This document shows, piece after piece, positions 53,885 through 62,778 of a stretch of 64,000 nt of DNA. The position numbers and the translations under genes were made by a program. Origin of the DNA: Pseudomonadota bacterium (GTDB taxonomy: Bacteria; Pseudomonadota; Alphaproteobacteria; Rhizobiales; Rhizobiaceae). Under the pieces are notes generated by a model. That model made no database searches and was not told the DNA's origin. It was given only the letters and a program-made list of their open reading frames with translations. Location: contig JAEZXX010000072.1 in assembly GCA_023419535.1 (NCBI GenBank), positions 1-64,000 on the forward strand, read 5' to 3'. Numbering within the stretch: position 1 is the first letter of the stretch; each line of letters starts with the position of its first letter.

Positions 53885-54387
53885 ATGCTCTAGCAGCACC
53901 GCTTCTAGCCGGCGGCCCGCCGGGCTGGGTGTTGGCTGGGGTGGTCACGGTCATCGGGCTTGGCCTTGTAGCGGTCGCCAGCACCAGTCAGAATGTTGAA
54001 GACGAAACTGCAGGCCTAGACGATACTGAGGAACGAGCACGGACATGCGGCGACTGCCGCCGCGACGAGAACGGCAACGAAATTATTTCGGAGGATCGAG
54101 CGAGGCATATCCTGAACGGCGATCGCGGCGGGGGAGGCCATCGCGCAGGAACGGGTAAGCCGGGCAAGACGGAGTTTCCCCCAGACTGGTCCGACGATGA
54201 AATCCTCGACGCCATATCGGATGTCGCCCAGAACGGAAACGTCATCCGCCCTGCCCACCGTCCTGGAGAAGTCGTCAAGGCTGGCAATGTTCGTGGCGTC
54301 GACATCGAGACAATCGTAAGGCCGGACGGGCCCGTTCGAACCGGTTACCCCACCGGAGGCGCAGGCGTGGTAAGGAACCCCCAATGA
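53881..54387 (+). CDS. EndoU-type nuclease toxin
   Basis: 168 residues from the ATG at 53881. Residues 1-35 are hydrophobic (PPGWVLAGVVTVIGLGLVAVAS). The C-terminal 100 residues match the bacterial EndoU fold: the first His in DRARHILNGD, the second in GGGGHRAGTGKPGKTEFP, the Lys in the same block, and the C-terminal VRTGYPTGG Thr/Tyr. EndoU toxins cleave tRNA or other RNA. No PAAR, VgrG or Rhs part is attached, so delivery would rely on the DUF4123 protein before it; no secretion signal is otherwise evident. Stop overlaps the immunity gene (ATGA). Confidence 0.85.
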   Translation: MNALAAPLLAGGPPGWVLAGVVTVIGLGLVAVASTSQNVEDETAGLDDTEERARTCGDCRRDENGNEIISEDRARHILNGDRGGGGHRAGTGKPGKTEFPPDWSDDEILDAISDVAQNGNVIRPAHRPGEVVKAGNVRGVDIETIVRPDGPVRTGYPTGGAGVVRNPQ

Positions 54388-54614
54388 CCATACGAACCGA
54401 TCATGACGTCATCTCGGCTTTAGAGGCGCTGATGGAAGCGATGGAGGGGCAGTTACTGTCAACTGCATCCATGCGGCCGTTCTTCGCGGTCGGGGAATGG
54501 CTTCTGTGCTTCGAAGGCGCATGGATATTGGCGAAAGACGATCCGGACCATCCGCTGCGGCGCGTGGCTGCTTACAGAGAGCTCGAAACTTACTTCGCCG
54601 AGTACCTCATCTAG
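54384..54614 (+). CDS. Putative immunity protein of the EndoU toxin
   Basis: 76 residues, coupled to the toxin by a four-base overlap. Acidic and mostly helical: DHDVISALEALMEAMEG, MRPFFAVGEWLLCFEGAWILAK, AAYRELETYFAEYLI. No family recognised. Immunity is inferred from position, size and acidity (a basic RNase is usually blocked by an acidic partner). Confidence 0.65.
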   Translation: MTIRTDHDVISALEALMEAMEGQLLSTASMRPFFAVGEWLLCFEGAWILAKDDPDHPLRRVAAYRELETYFAEYLI

Positions 54615-54721
54615 GGGCGTGGACAGCCCACGTGCTTCGATGGTTTCGAGAAAGACAGTTTCCAGCGCTTTCGCCGCCGCCGCAGGTCATTCGTTCCGCT
54701 GTACTGCGATACGCGCACTAC

Positions 54722-55372
54722 CTACCCCCGTCCGCCGAAGATCGCCGAGCCGACGCGCACGCTGGTGGCGCCGTGGCGAATCGCGGTCTCGAAGTCGCCC
54801 GACATGCCCATCGACAGTTTCTCCACGCCGGCTTGCCGCGCGAGCTCGGCAAGGCGTTCGAAGTGCGGGGCCGGGTCCTCCTCGACGGGCGGGATCGCCA
54901 TCAGGCCCTCGATCGCCAGGGCGTGGACGGACCGGCAGCGCTCGACGAAGGCGACGGCCTCGGCGGGCGCGATGCCGGCCTTCTGCTCCTCTTGGCCGAT
55001 GTTCACCTGCACGTAGAGGCGCGGGCGGCGACCCTGCCGTTCGCACTCCTTGGCGATCTCGCGCGCGATCTTCTCGCGGTCGACCGTCTCGATCACGTCG
55101 AAGAGCGCCACCGCCTCGGCGGTCTTGTTCGACTGCAGCGGGCCGATGAGGTGGAGCTCGATCCCGCCGAACGCCCCGCGAAGGCCCGACCACTTGGCCT
55201 TCGCCTCCTGAACGCGGTTCTCGCCGAAGATCCTCTGGCCCGCCTCGAGGACGGGCCGGATCTCGTCCGTCTCGAAGGTCTTGGAGACGGCGACGAGGGC
55301 GACCGGACGCCCCGATGCGGCGACGGTGATCCGTTCGCGGATGTTCCGGAGGCGTGAGACGGCGTCGTTCAT
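54722..55372 (-). CDS. yggS: YggS family pyridoxal phosphate homeostasis protein
   Basis: 216 residues from the ATG at 55372; the frame upstream is a shadow. Single-domain fold-type III PLP protein: the PLP-binding Lys in ALVAVSKTFETDEIR (about residue 31), IFGENRVQEAKAKW, ELHLIGPLQSNKT, VNIGQEEQKAGI, LSMGMSGDFETAIRHGATSVRVGSAIFG (read in parts). It buffers free PLP and affects amino-acid metabolism. Single gene at the boundary of the effector island. Confidence 0.94.
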   Translation of the reverse strand: MNDAVSRLRNIRERITVAASGRPVALVAVSKTFETDEIRPVLEAGQRIFGENRVQEAKAKWSGLRGAFGGIELHLIGPLQSNKTAEAVALFDVIETVDREKIAREIAKECERQGRRPRLYVQVNIGQEEQKAGIAPAEAVAFVERCRSVHALAIEGLMAIPPVEEDPAPHFERLAELARQAGVEKLSMGMSGDFETAIRHGATSVRVGSAIFGGRG

Positions 55373-55482
55373 CAGGCTTGGCTCCTTTGCCGGCCGACAT
55401 ATGGCTTGCGCGCCGGGCGTCAAAGACCGCCCGCGCGCCGCCCGGATCGACGCCGCTGCGAACGCGCTGCGCGCGAAACGCG

Positions 55483-56856
55483 TCAGACCGCCGGCCGCAT
55501 ACGCCAGCCCTGTCCCAGCCGCCGGACGCCCATGTCGAGCGCCAGCATGACGAAAAGCGAGGCGCCGACGAGCGGGAAGATCACCCCGCCGAGCGCCAGC
55601 AGCGCGAGGAGGCCGCGGAAGACGCGCGGGTCGCGCGGCATGGGCGGAACCCCGAGCGCGCGCGACGGCCGCCGCTTCCACCACATCACCCCGGCCGAGA
55701 TCGAGAGCGCGACGATGCCGAGACAGGCGGCGGCGAGAAACAGCTGGTTCGCCCGCCCGTATTCCTGGCCGAGATGGACGCTGATGCCCCATTCGAGCGC
55801 GCGCCCGCCGAGGCCGTAGTCGCCGTAGTCCATGTCGACCAGCGGCTCGCCCGTATACTGGTCGAGATGGACGACGCGCTGTTGGCCGACGTCGTCGGGA
55901 TAGACGGAGGCCGAGAAGACGCCGGCCGCGTCCTGCGGCAGGCGGATGGCGTAGCCGGGGTGGAGGCCGAGGCGCTCGACGATCGCCACCGCCTCGTCGA
56001 GGCCGATCGGCGCAGTCCCCGCGCCGGAGACCGGGAGCTGCGCCTGCTCCATCGACCACGATGTCGGCTGGTCGGCGGCCAGGCGCTGGCCGGACATCGG
56101 AACGTCGACGCGAACGCCCGACGGGTAGCCGTGGTTCGAGCCGTTGGCGAGCGCGTTGACCTGCCCGCCCCAGACCTGGCTCCAGGGCATGCCGGTCAGC
56201 GCCAGGAACACGATCACGCCGCCGAGCACGAGGCCCGAGACGGCATGGAGGTCGCGCCAGAAGACGCGGCTTTTCGGCGTGCCGCGCACCGTGAGGACGC
56301 CGCCGTTCTGGCCGCCCTGCCTGCCGCGGGGCCACCAGAGGAACAGCCCCGTCGCGACGAGGAGGATCGCCCAGCCCGCCGCGATCTCGATCAGGCCGCG
56401 CGCGACCGGGCCGAAATAGCGCAGCGAATGGAGGTCGCGCACGATCCCCATCACCGTCCCCCGGTCGGGGATCGCGCCGAGGACCGCGCCGTCATAGGGG
56501 TTCACGGCGACGACGAGCCGCCCCTCGTCGAACGCGTCCACCACCACCTCCGCCGCACGGTCCGGCGCGGGCGGATCGACGTAGCGGACCGCCGTGCCTG
56601 GATAGGCCCCGAGCGCCGACCAGACCATGGAGGAGGGCGAGGCCTGCTCGACGTTCGCCTGCACCTCGACGCGCTTCAGGTCCGCATGGACGAGGCCGTC
56701 GATCTCGTCGCGGAAGAGATAGAGCCCGCCGGTGAGGCTGAGGGAGATCAGGAAGGGCAGGACGAAGAGCCCGGCGTAGAAGTGCCAGCGCCAGACGGCG
56801 CGGTAGAGATCGGCGGAGGACCGCTCGCGGCGGTCGGGGGCGATGGTGGTCGACAT
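55483..56856 (-). CDS. PepSY domain membrane protein (PiuB-like)
   Basis: 457 residues. PepSY-TM topology: RAVWRWHFYAGLFVLPFLISLSLTGGLYLF at the N-terminus, periplasmic PepSY segments, RDLHSLRYFGPVARGLIEIAAGWAILLVATGLFLWWPRG (read in parts), WRDLHAVSGLVLGGVIVFLALTGMPW, and C-terminal TMs. Conserved His residues (RWHFYAG, DLHSL, DLHAVSG) suggest haem or metal binding; relatives assist iron reduction or copper handling. The SCO1, PCu(A)C and DUF2946-like genes lie upstream on the same strand. Confidence 0.88.
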   Translation of the reverse strand: MSTTIAPDRRERSSADLYRAVWRWHFYAGLFVLPFLISLSLTGGLYLFRDEIDGLVHADLKRVEVQANVEQASPSSMVWSALGAYPGTAVRYVDPPAPDRAAEVVVDAFDEGRLVVAVNPYDGAVLGAIPDRGTVMGIVRDLHSLRYFGPVARGLIEIAAGWAILLVATGLFLWWPRGRQGGQNGGVLTVRGTPKSRVFWRDLHAVSGLVLGGVIVFLALTGMPWSQVWGGQVNALANGSNHGYPSGVRVDVPMSGQRLAADQPTSWSMEQAQLPVSGAGTAPIGLDEAVAIVERLGLHPGYAIRLPQDAAGVFSASVYPDDVGQQRVVHLDQYTGEPLVDMDYGDYGLGGRALEWGISVHLGQEYGRANQLFLAAACLGIVALSISAGVMWWKRRPSRALGVPPMPRDPRVFRGLLALLALGGVIFPLVGASLFVMLALDMGVRRLGQGWRMRPAV

Positions 56857-56869
56857 GGCGCTTCCCCTC

Positions 56870-57487
56870 TCACGCCGCGTCGATGAGGCGGCGGAGCTTG
56901 GCGAGCGCTGTGTCCGGATCCTCGTGATAGGTGATCGTTCCGGCGAAATCGTTCGCCGCGTCCATCAGGAAGACCGACGCCGTGTGGTTCATCGTGTAGC
57001 CGCCGTCGGTCGCGACGCGCTCCACGTCCACGCGGTAGGCGTCGGCCATCGCCGCCACCTCAGCCGGCGTGCCGGTGAGGCCGCGCAGACGCGGGTCGAA
57101 GGCGGCGAGATACTCGTTCAGGATCTCCGGCGTGTCGCGTTCCGGATCGACCGTCACCATGACGAAGTTCATCTCGTCCGCCTGGACCCCGAGCCGATCC
57201 ATCAGGCTCGCGACCTCGAAGAGGGTCGTCGGGCAGACGTCCGGGCACCAGGTGAAGCCGAAGAAGAGCGCGGTCGGCCGGCCCGTCAGATCGGCCTCGG
57301 TGACGCGCGCGCCCGTCTGGTCGATCAGGCTGAAGGGCCCGCCGATATCGGCGGCGCCGGTGGAGGAGACGAGGCCTCGCGTCGGCGGCGGCGGCGAGGC
57401 CTGCCCGAGGACGTTGGCGAGGATCGCGAAGGAGGCGCCGAGCGCGATGCCGGCGGCGGCGAAGAAGGCGAGGCGGGCCGGGCGCAT
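56870..57487 (-). CDS. SCO1/SenC family copper chaperone
   Basis: 205 residues from the ATG at 57487. N-terminal membrane anchor (ARLAFFAAAGIALGASFAILANV), thioredoxin-like domain with the copper-binding CxxxC in FGFTWCPDVCPTTLFE and the distal His in YTMNHTASVFLMD. Delivers Cu to the CuA site of cytochrome c oxidase. It follows the PCu(A)C gene with a one-base overlap, an order that supports joint work in CuA assembly. Confidence 0.93.
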   Translation of the reverse strand: MRPARLAFFAAAGIALGASFAILANVLGQASPPPPTRGLVSSTGAADIGGPFSLIDQTGARVTEADLTGRPTALFFGFTWCPDVCPTTLFEVASLMDRLGVQADEMNFVMVTVDPERDTPEILNEYLAAFDPRLRGLTGTPAEVAAMADAYRVDVERVATDGGYTMNHTASVFLMDAANDFAGTITYHEDPDTALAKLRRLIDAA

Positions 57488-58029
57488 CAGTGGCCTGCGT
57501 GCCCGGAGGAGCCCGCCGCGCCCATGGCGCGCACGTCGAGCTCGACGTCCACCGTCCCGGCCTGGAAGCGAAGCGTCAGCGGGACGCGCCCGCCCTCGGC
57601 GAGCGGCGCGTCCAGCCCGATCAGCATCAGATGATAGCCGCCCGGCTCGAAGGCGGTCTCGCCGCCCGCCGGGACCTCGACGCCGTCCGGCATCGGGCGC
57701 ATGCGTGCGACGTCGTTCTCCATCGTCATCGAATGGATCTCGACGCGGGCCGCGCGCGGCGAGGATCCGCCGAGAAGCCGCTCGGGCGCGGCGCCGGAAT
57801 TCATGATCCTCAGATAGCCGGCGGCGACGTTGGCCATGGGGGGCGTCGCGCGGCTCCAGGGCTCGGAGACGGTCAGGTCGCCGAGCGCGACGGCATCCGC
57901 CTCGACGGTGGCGTCGGCCGCGGCTGCGGCCTCGCCGTGATGGGTTCCGTCGTGATGGGCGTCGGCCGCGAGCGGCCACAGGACGAGGGCCGCGGCCAGC
58001 GCCGGCGCGGCAAGAAGGTGGATTGTCAT
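57487..58029 (-). CDS. PCu(A)C periplasmic copper chaperone
   Basis: 180 residues from the ATG at 58029. Signal peptide ends at ADAHHDGTHHG, followed by a His-rich segment. The copper motif HxMxM... is present as EIHSMTMENDVARMRPM and GGYHLMLIG (His/Met spaced as in the family). It works with SCO1 in loading copper onto oxidase subunit II. The C-terminus is again His-rich (GSSGHAGH). Confidence 0.92.
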   Translation of the reverse strand: MTIHLLAAPALAAALVLWPLAADAHHDGTHHGEAAAAADATVEADAVALGDLTVSEPWSRATPPMANVAAGYLRIMNSGAAPERLLGGSSPRAARVEIHSMTMENDVARMRPMPDGVEVPAGGETAFEPGGYHLMLIGLDAPLAEGGRVPLTLRFQAGTVDVELDVRAMGAAGSSGHAGH

Positions 58030-58096
58030 GGAAACTCTCCGGACGGGATGAACGGTCGGACGCCCGCGACGGCCGCGGTGCCGGGATCGGTTCAGG

Positions 58097-58510
58097 TCAG
58101 ACGGAGAGGGACGGGGGCCCGCGCGGGGCGGGCGCGAGGCCGAGGCGGCCGGGGTCGATCGGACCGGCGGTGCCCGCGACGGGCGCGAACGCGGCTTCGG
58201 TCTCGACCATGAAGGCCGGGCCGAGATCGGCGCCCGGCGCGACGACCGGAACAGCGAGCGCGTCGCCGTCATGGCCGATCACGTAGGGACAGTCGTGGGA
58301 GAAGGGAGCGGCGCCTTCGGGCGCCTCTCCTCCGAGCGGCTGGCCCGGCTCGCACATCACGAAGCTCGGGCCGGCCTCGACGGGCACGGTCATGCCGCAG
58401 GAGACAGCGGCCACGAAGAGGTTGAGGACGAGGAACCAGCCCGCGAGGCCGGCAAGAACCCCGCCCGACAGCCGATCGCTCAACAGGATCCGCAAGCTCT
58501 TCATGTCCAT
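58097..58510 (-). CDS. Small Cys-containing membrane protein (DUF2946-like)
   Basis: 137 residues from the ATG at 58510; a GTG at 58540 or the ATG at 58504 are alternatives. One N-terminal membrane segment (GVLAGLAGWFLVLNLFVAAVS) is followed by a periplasmic tail with three Cys (SCGMT, VMCEP, HDCPY). The layout recalls DUF2946 proteins found beside copper chaperone genes, but similarity is weak. First gene of the PCu(A)C-SCO1-PepSY run. Confidence 0.55.
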   Translation of the reverse strand: MDMKSLRILLSDRLSGGVLAGLAGWFLVLNLFVAAVSCGMTVPVEAGPSFVMCEPGQPLGGEAPEGAAPFSHDCPYVIGHDGDALAVPVVAPGADLGPAFMVETEAAFAPVAGTAGPIDPGRLGLAPAPRGPPSLSV

Positions 58511-58558
58511 GCTTGTGGCAAAGAGCGCGGCGTTTGTCACGCGGCGCCCTTCATCACG

Positions 58559-59968
58559 TCAGCGCCAGTCGCGGATGTCGACGAAGCGGCCGGCGATGGC
58601 GGCGGCAGCGGCCATGGCCGGCGAGACGAGGTGCGTGCGGCCCTTGTAGCCCTGGCGGCCCTCGAAATTGCGGTTCGAGGTGGAGGCGCAGCGCTCGTTC
58701 GGCTTCAGGCGGTCCTCGTTCATGCCGAGGCACATGGAGCAGCCCGGCTCCCGCCAGTCGAAGCCGGAGGCCTTGAAGATGGCGTCGAGCCCCTCCGCCT
58801 CGGCCTGGGCCTTCACGAGGCCCGAGCCCGGCACGATCATCGCCGAGACCGTCTCGGCGACCTTCCGGCCCTCGACCATCTTCGCGACGATGCGCAGGTC
58901 CTCGATGCGCCCGTTGGTGCAGGAGCCGATGAAGACCTTGTCGAGCGCGATGTCGGTCATCTTCGTGCCGGGGGTCAGGCCCATATAGTCGAGCGCGCGG
59001 CGCTTGGAGGCGCGCTTGACCTCGTCGGCGATCGCCTCCGGGTCCGGCACCACGTCCTCGATCGAGACGACGTCCTCGGGGCTGGAGCCCCAGGAGACGA
59101 TCGGCGGCAGGGCGCCGGCGTCGAGGGTGACGATCTTGTCGTAGTGGGCGCCCTCGTCGCTCCGGAGCGTCTTCCAGTATTCCACCGCGCGGGAAAAATC
59201 CTCGCCCTTGGGCGCCCGCGGGCGGCCTTCGATATAGGCGTAGGTCGTCTCGTCCGGCGCGATCAGCCCCGCCCTGGCACCGCCCTCGATCGTCATGTTG
59301 CAGACGGTCATGCGCCCTTCCATCGACAGGGCGCGGATCGCCTCGCCGGCGAACTCGATGACGTGGCCGGTGCCGCCGGCCGTGCCGATCTTGCCGATGA
59401 TGGCGAGGATGATGTCCTTGGCCGTCACGCCCGCCGGCGCGACGCCGTCGACGCGCACCAGCATGTTCTTCATCTTCTGCTGGATCAGCGTCTGCGTGGC
59501 GAGCACGTGCTCGACCTCCGAGGTGCCGATGCCGTGCGCGAGCGCGCCGAAGGCCCCATGGGTCGAGGTATGGCTGTCGCCGCAGACGATCGTCATGCCG
59601 GGCAGCGTGAAGCCCTGCTCGGGGCCGATGATGTGGACGATGCCCTGCCGCCGGTCGAGCTCGTCGAAATACTCGACGCCGAACTCGGCCGCGTTCCGCG
59701 CCAGCGCCTCGACCTGGATGCGGCTTTCCTCGTTGGCGATGCCCTTGGTGCGGTCGCCGGTGGTGACGTTGTGGTCGACGACGGCCAGCGTCCGGTCCGG
59801 CCGGCGCACCTTGCGGCCGGCGACGCGCAGGCCCTCGAAGGCCTGGGGGCTCGTCACCTCGTGGACGAGGTGGCGGTCGACGTAGAGGAGGCCGGCGCCG
59901 CCGTCGACGGTGCCGAGGAAATGCTCGTCCCAGATCTTGTCGTAGAGGGTGCGGGGTTTCGTGGTCAT
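58559..59968 (-). CDS. leuC: 3-isopropylmalate dehydratase large subunit
   Basis: 469 residues. LeuC with LeuD isomerises 2- to 3-isopropylmalate in leucine synthesis. Aconitase-superfamily motifs: TLYDKIWDEHFLG, VCGDSHTSTHGAFGALA, the [4Fe-4S] ligand Cys in FIGSCTNGRIEDLRI and in PGCSMCLGMNEDRL. Full length. leuD is not in the window. Upstream, 59969-60248 contains only an unconvincing 40-codon frame. Confidence 0.96.
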   Translation of the reverse strand: MTTKPRTLYDKIWDEHFLGTVDGGAGLLYVDRHLVHEVTSPQAFEGLRVAGRKVRRPDRTLAVVDHNVTTGDRTKGIANEESRIQVEALARNAAEFGVEYFDELDRRQGIVHIIGPEQGFTLPGMTIVCGDSHTSTHGAFGALAHGIGTSEVEHVLATQTLIQQKMKNMLVRVDGVAPAGVTAKDIILAIIGKIGTAGGTGHVIEFAGEAIRALSMEGRMTVCNMTIEGGARAGLIAPDETTYAYIEGRPRAPKGEDFSRAVEYWKTLRSDEGAHYDKIVTLDAGALPPIVSWGSSPEDVVSIEDVVPDPEAIADEVKRASKRRALDYMGLTPGTKMTDIALDKVFIGSCTNGRIEDLRIVAKMVEGRKVAETVSAMIVPGSGLVKAQAEAEGLDAIFKASGFDWREPGCSMCLGMNEDRLKPNERCASTSNRNFEGRQGYKGRTHLVSPAMAAAAAIAGRFVDIRDWR

Positions 59969-60248
59969 CGTTGAAGGTCTCCTGCCCTGCGGACGCCGCC
60001 GGCACGGGCGGTTCGCGGGCGTCTTTCGGCCTGGGCGGATCGGGACGGGGCGCGCGGGGCGCCCTCGCCGGTCAAAGGCCCGGTGCGGTGAGCGCGCGGT
60101 AGAAGAAGCGGCCGGGCAGGCGGCGCCGGTCGTCGAGCGGGGCGAAGCCCAGCGTCGTCGGCAGTCGGCAGCTGCGGGTGGCGGTGACCGTCATGGCGGC
60201 GTTTTTACCAGTTCCGGGCGGCGCCGACAACGCCGGTGCCTCGCCGGC

Positions 60249-61538
60249 TCAGGCGTAGAGGTCGCGCCGCGTCGGCGGCAGGCCGGAAGGGCCCTTGTCC
60301 CGCTTGGAGGCCAGCGTCTGGTTGACCATCACCGAGCCGCGTTCGAAGGCGAGCGCGCAGCCCGCCAGGTAGAGCAGCCAGACCCGCGCCTTCTCCTCGC
60401 CGATCTCGGCCGCGGCCGCGTCCATATGAGCGCGCAGCCGCTCGGCCCAGAGCCGGCAGGTCCGGCCGTAATGCTCGCGCCAGTTCTCCACGTCGTGCAC
60501 CTCGAAGCGGTGCGCCTCCAGCTTCTGCAGCGAGTGGCCGACGAAGTCGAGCTCGCCGCCCGGGAAGATGTAGCGGGTGATCGCCCGGTACTCGTGCGAG
60601 CGCTTCGCGTGGAAGTCCTTCAGCGTCCTCTTCGCCGGCCGCGCGATGGCGTGGTGGAGATAGAGGCCGCGCGGGCGAAGCAGTTTCGAGACGGCCGAGA
60701 AATAGGCGTCGTGACGGGCGAAGCCCACATGCTCGAACATGCCGATCGAGGCGATCTTGTCGAACGTGCCCGTCAGCGCCTCGAAGGGCTTGAGCTCGAT
60801 CGTGATCCGGCCGGCGAGACCGGCGTCCGCCACAAGCTGCGTGGCGAGGTCGAACTGGGCCTTCGAGAGCGTCACGCCGTGGCCTGTGACGCCGCGCGTC
60901 CTCGCGGCGTGGATCAGAAGGGCCCCCCAGCCGCAGCCGATGTCGAGGAAGCGCTCGCCGGGCGACAGGCGCAGCTTGCGGCAGATCATCTCCAGCTTGT
61001 CGCCTTGCGCGCGGTCGATGTCGTCGTGCCAGCCGTCGAAATAGGCGCAGGAATAGACCATCCGCTCGTCGAGGAAGAGCCGGTAGAAGTCGTTGGAGAC
61101 GTCGTAGTGGAACTGGATGGCGTCCTTCGTCGAGCCCGAGCGGCCTTCGTCGGTGCCGATCGCCGCCGCGCCGCGCGTCCGCCCCCGGTGCAGTCGCCAG
61201 AGGGCGGGAAGGGCGCGCGCGATGCGCACCTTGTCGAGACGCTTCAGCCCGGCCTTGCGCCCGCCGTCCGGCCGGGCCGCGGCGATGTCGAAGATCGAAC
61301 CGCCCTCGATGTCCAGCCGCTTGCCCGCCCAGAGCTCGACGAGGGTCGCGATGGAGGGCGAGAAGGCGAGGCGGGAGAGGACGTGCGCATCGGCGACGAC
61401 GATCGCCGGGCCGGCGACAGGACCGATGCGCTCGCCCGTCCACAGGCGGATCGCGAAGCCCGGCCGGAAGGCCTCGGCCGCGTGGGCGATGAGGTCGGCG
61501 GCCGTGCGCTCCGGGCCGCCCTCGACGTGTCTCGCCAT
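60249..61538 (-). CDS. cfa: Cyclopropane-fatty-acyl-phospholipid synthase
   Basis: 429 residues from the ATG at 61538 (MARHVEGGPERTAADLI). SAM-dependent methyltransferase making cyclopropane fatty acids on membrane phospholipids. Motifs: IQFHYDVSNDFYRLFLDERMVYSCAYF, SAM-binding FLDIGCGWGALLIHAART, FDKIASIGMFEHVG and RYIFPGGELDF. Homologues are induced in stationary phase and acid stress. It lies 128 bases downstream of the guanidinium exporter. Confidence 0.94.
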   Translation of the reverse strand: MARHVEGGPERTAADLIAHAAEAFRPGFAIRLWTGERIGPVAGPAIVVADAHVLSRLAFSPSIATLVELWAGKRLDIEGGSIFDIAAARPDGGRKAGLKRLDKVRIARALPALWRLHRGRTRGAAAIGTDEGRSGSTKDAIQFHYDVSNDFYRLFLDERMVYSCAYFDGWHDDIDRAQGDKLEMICRKLRLSPGERFLDIGCGWGALLIHAARTRGVTGHGVTLSKAQFDLATQLVADAGLAGRITIELKPFEALTGTFDKIASIGMFEHVGFARHDAYFSAVSKLLRPRGLYLHHAIARPAKRTLKDFHAKRSHEYRAITRYIFPGGELDFVGHSLQKLEAHRFEVHDVENWREHYGRTCRLWAERLRAHMDAAAAEIGEEKARVWLLYLAGCALAFERGSVMVNQTLASKRDKGPSGLPPTRRDLYA

Positions 61539-61666
61539 CGCGGCGTTCTCCTCGCTGCCCCCGACCGCGAGACTTGCGGTTCGGGCGCCGGGAGTCCAGC
61601 CGCCATGCCCGGTCGGGACGAAGCATTCCGTCCCGGGGACCGCGCCCGCGTGGGGCGGACGGCGCC

Positions 61667-61987
61667 TCAGGCGGTGGAGGACAGCTTCATCAGCGCGATG
61701 CCCGAGACGATGAGCCCGGCCGCCAGAAGCCGCATCGGGTTGGCGCTTTCGCCCAGGAACAGGATGCCGACGAGGAAGGCGCCCGCCGCGCCGATGCCCG
61801 TCCAGACCGCATAGGCCGTGCCGAGCGGCAGCGTGCGCATGGCGATCGTCAGGAGATAGAAGCTGATGCCCATGGCGACGACCATGATGACGGTCGGCCC
61901 GGGCCGGGTGAAGCCCATCGAATATTTCATCGCCGTCGCCCAGACGATCTCGAAGAGACCCGCGACGAGAAGCATGATCCAGGCCAA
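61667..61987 (-). CDS. gdx: Guanidinium exporter of the SMR family (Gdx/SugE)
   Basis: 106 residues from a TTG at 61987 with AGGAGG eight bases upstream. Four transmembrane helices; Glu13 in VAGLFEIVWATAMKYS and the Gdx-type signature LGTAYAVWTGIGAAGAFLVGILFLGESANPMRLLAAGLI (read in parts). Family members exchange guanidinium for protons. The upstream mini-ykkC riboswitch confirms the substrate class. Confidence 0.93.
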   Translation of the reverse strand: MAWIMLLVAGLFEIVWATAMKYSMGFTRPGPTVIMVVAMGISFYLLTIAMRTLPLGTAYAVWTGIGAAGAFLVGILFLGESANPMRLLAAGLIVSGIALMKLSSTA

Positions 61988-62007
61988 GATCGGCCTCCTT
62001 TTCAGAA

Positions 62008-62057
62008 AGCCGGGCCGTCCCGGACATGGATGGGAAGCACCGCGGGTCGTCCCGCAC
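62008..62057 (-). promoter_or_regulatory. Guanidine-II (mini-ykkC) riboswitch
   Basis: Two minus-strand hairpins with ACGR tetraloops: GCGGG-ACGA-CCCGC (62055-62042) and CCGGG-ACGG-CCCGG (62023-62010), 18 bases apart, followed by the gdx ribosome binding site (61999-61994). This is the full mini-ykkC architecture; guanidine binding to both loops frees translation of gdx. Confidence 0.93.
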
Positions 62058-62128
62058 GCGTCGTCCTTATCTGGGTCGGGCGCAAAAACCGGTCAAGGCG
62101 TATGGCGTGCTGAAGGTCCCGAAGGGTC

Positions 62129-62656
62129 TCAGCCGCGTTCGGCCTGCCGCGGCACCGGAACGCCGGCGAGCGCGCACCAGTCGCGCCGCCGTCCCCCCTC
62201 ATAGGGGACCACATGCCCTTCCGCGAGGAGCCGCCGGCCGAGGTCGGGCTCGGTCTCGGTCGACAGATCGGCGAGGACGCGGCCGAAATACTTGTCGCCC
62301 TCGATGCGCGTGAGCCGCACCATGCCGTCGCCGATCAGCTCGATCAGGCGGGCGCGCGCCGCCTCCGCCGCGTCGATCTCGCTCTGGCACTGGCCGCGCC
62401 GCTCCGGCGCGTCGATGCCGCGGATGCGCACGGCGACGTGAACCGCCTGCATCGGCCAGACGAAGGCGGCGACCGTCACCGTGTCGCCGTCGCGCACCTC
62501 GACGACCTGAGCCTCCACCGGACCCGCGATGCGCCGCGGCGGAACCTGCGGCTCGGCAAGGGCGGGGAGCGCCAGAGCGAGGCCGAAGAGAAGGGCGGAA
62601 GCGGAACGGAGCACGACCGACTCGGATCGAGATAAGACAGAAGTCCTATCTACCAT
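62129..62656 (-). CDS. Thermonuclease (SNase-like) family protein
   Basis: 175 residues. Signal peptide SASALLFGLALALPALAEP; SNase/OB fold with EVRDGDTVTVAAFVW, the catalytic block RIRGIDAPERRGQC (Arg and Glu) and a second Arg in KYFGRVLADL, then GRRLLAEGHVVPY. Two Cys near the middle and the C-terminus (GQC, DWCAL) may pair. Exported nuclease of unknown role, common in Rhizobiales. Confidence 0.86.
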   Translation of the reverse strand: MVDRTSVLSRSESVVLRSASALLFGLALALPALAEPQVPPRRIAGPVEAQVVEVRDGDTVTVAAFVWPMQAVHVAVRIRGIDAPERRGQCQSEIDAAEAARARLIELIGDGMVRLTRIEGDKYFGRVLADLSTETEPDLGRRLLAEGHVVPYEGGRRRDWCALAGVPVPRQAERG

Positions 62657-62778
62657 GCGCGCTCGCGTACTGCAAATGTTCCGTTCCGCCCGAATGCAAC
62701 GTGGCGGTCGAAGACCGCAACTCGAAGTCCATGCTGTGCGGGACAGTTTCGTGAACGAAATCCTAACGCCGCCTGCGC

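Noticed and set aside
60072..60194. 40-codon minus-strand frame upstream of leuC as a leucine leader peptide
   Set aside because: No ribosome binding site, no run of Leu codons (six scattered in 40) and no clear attenuator.
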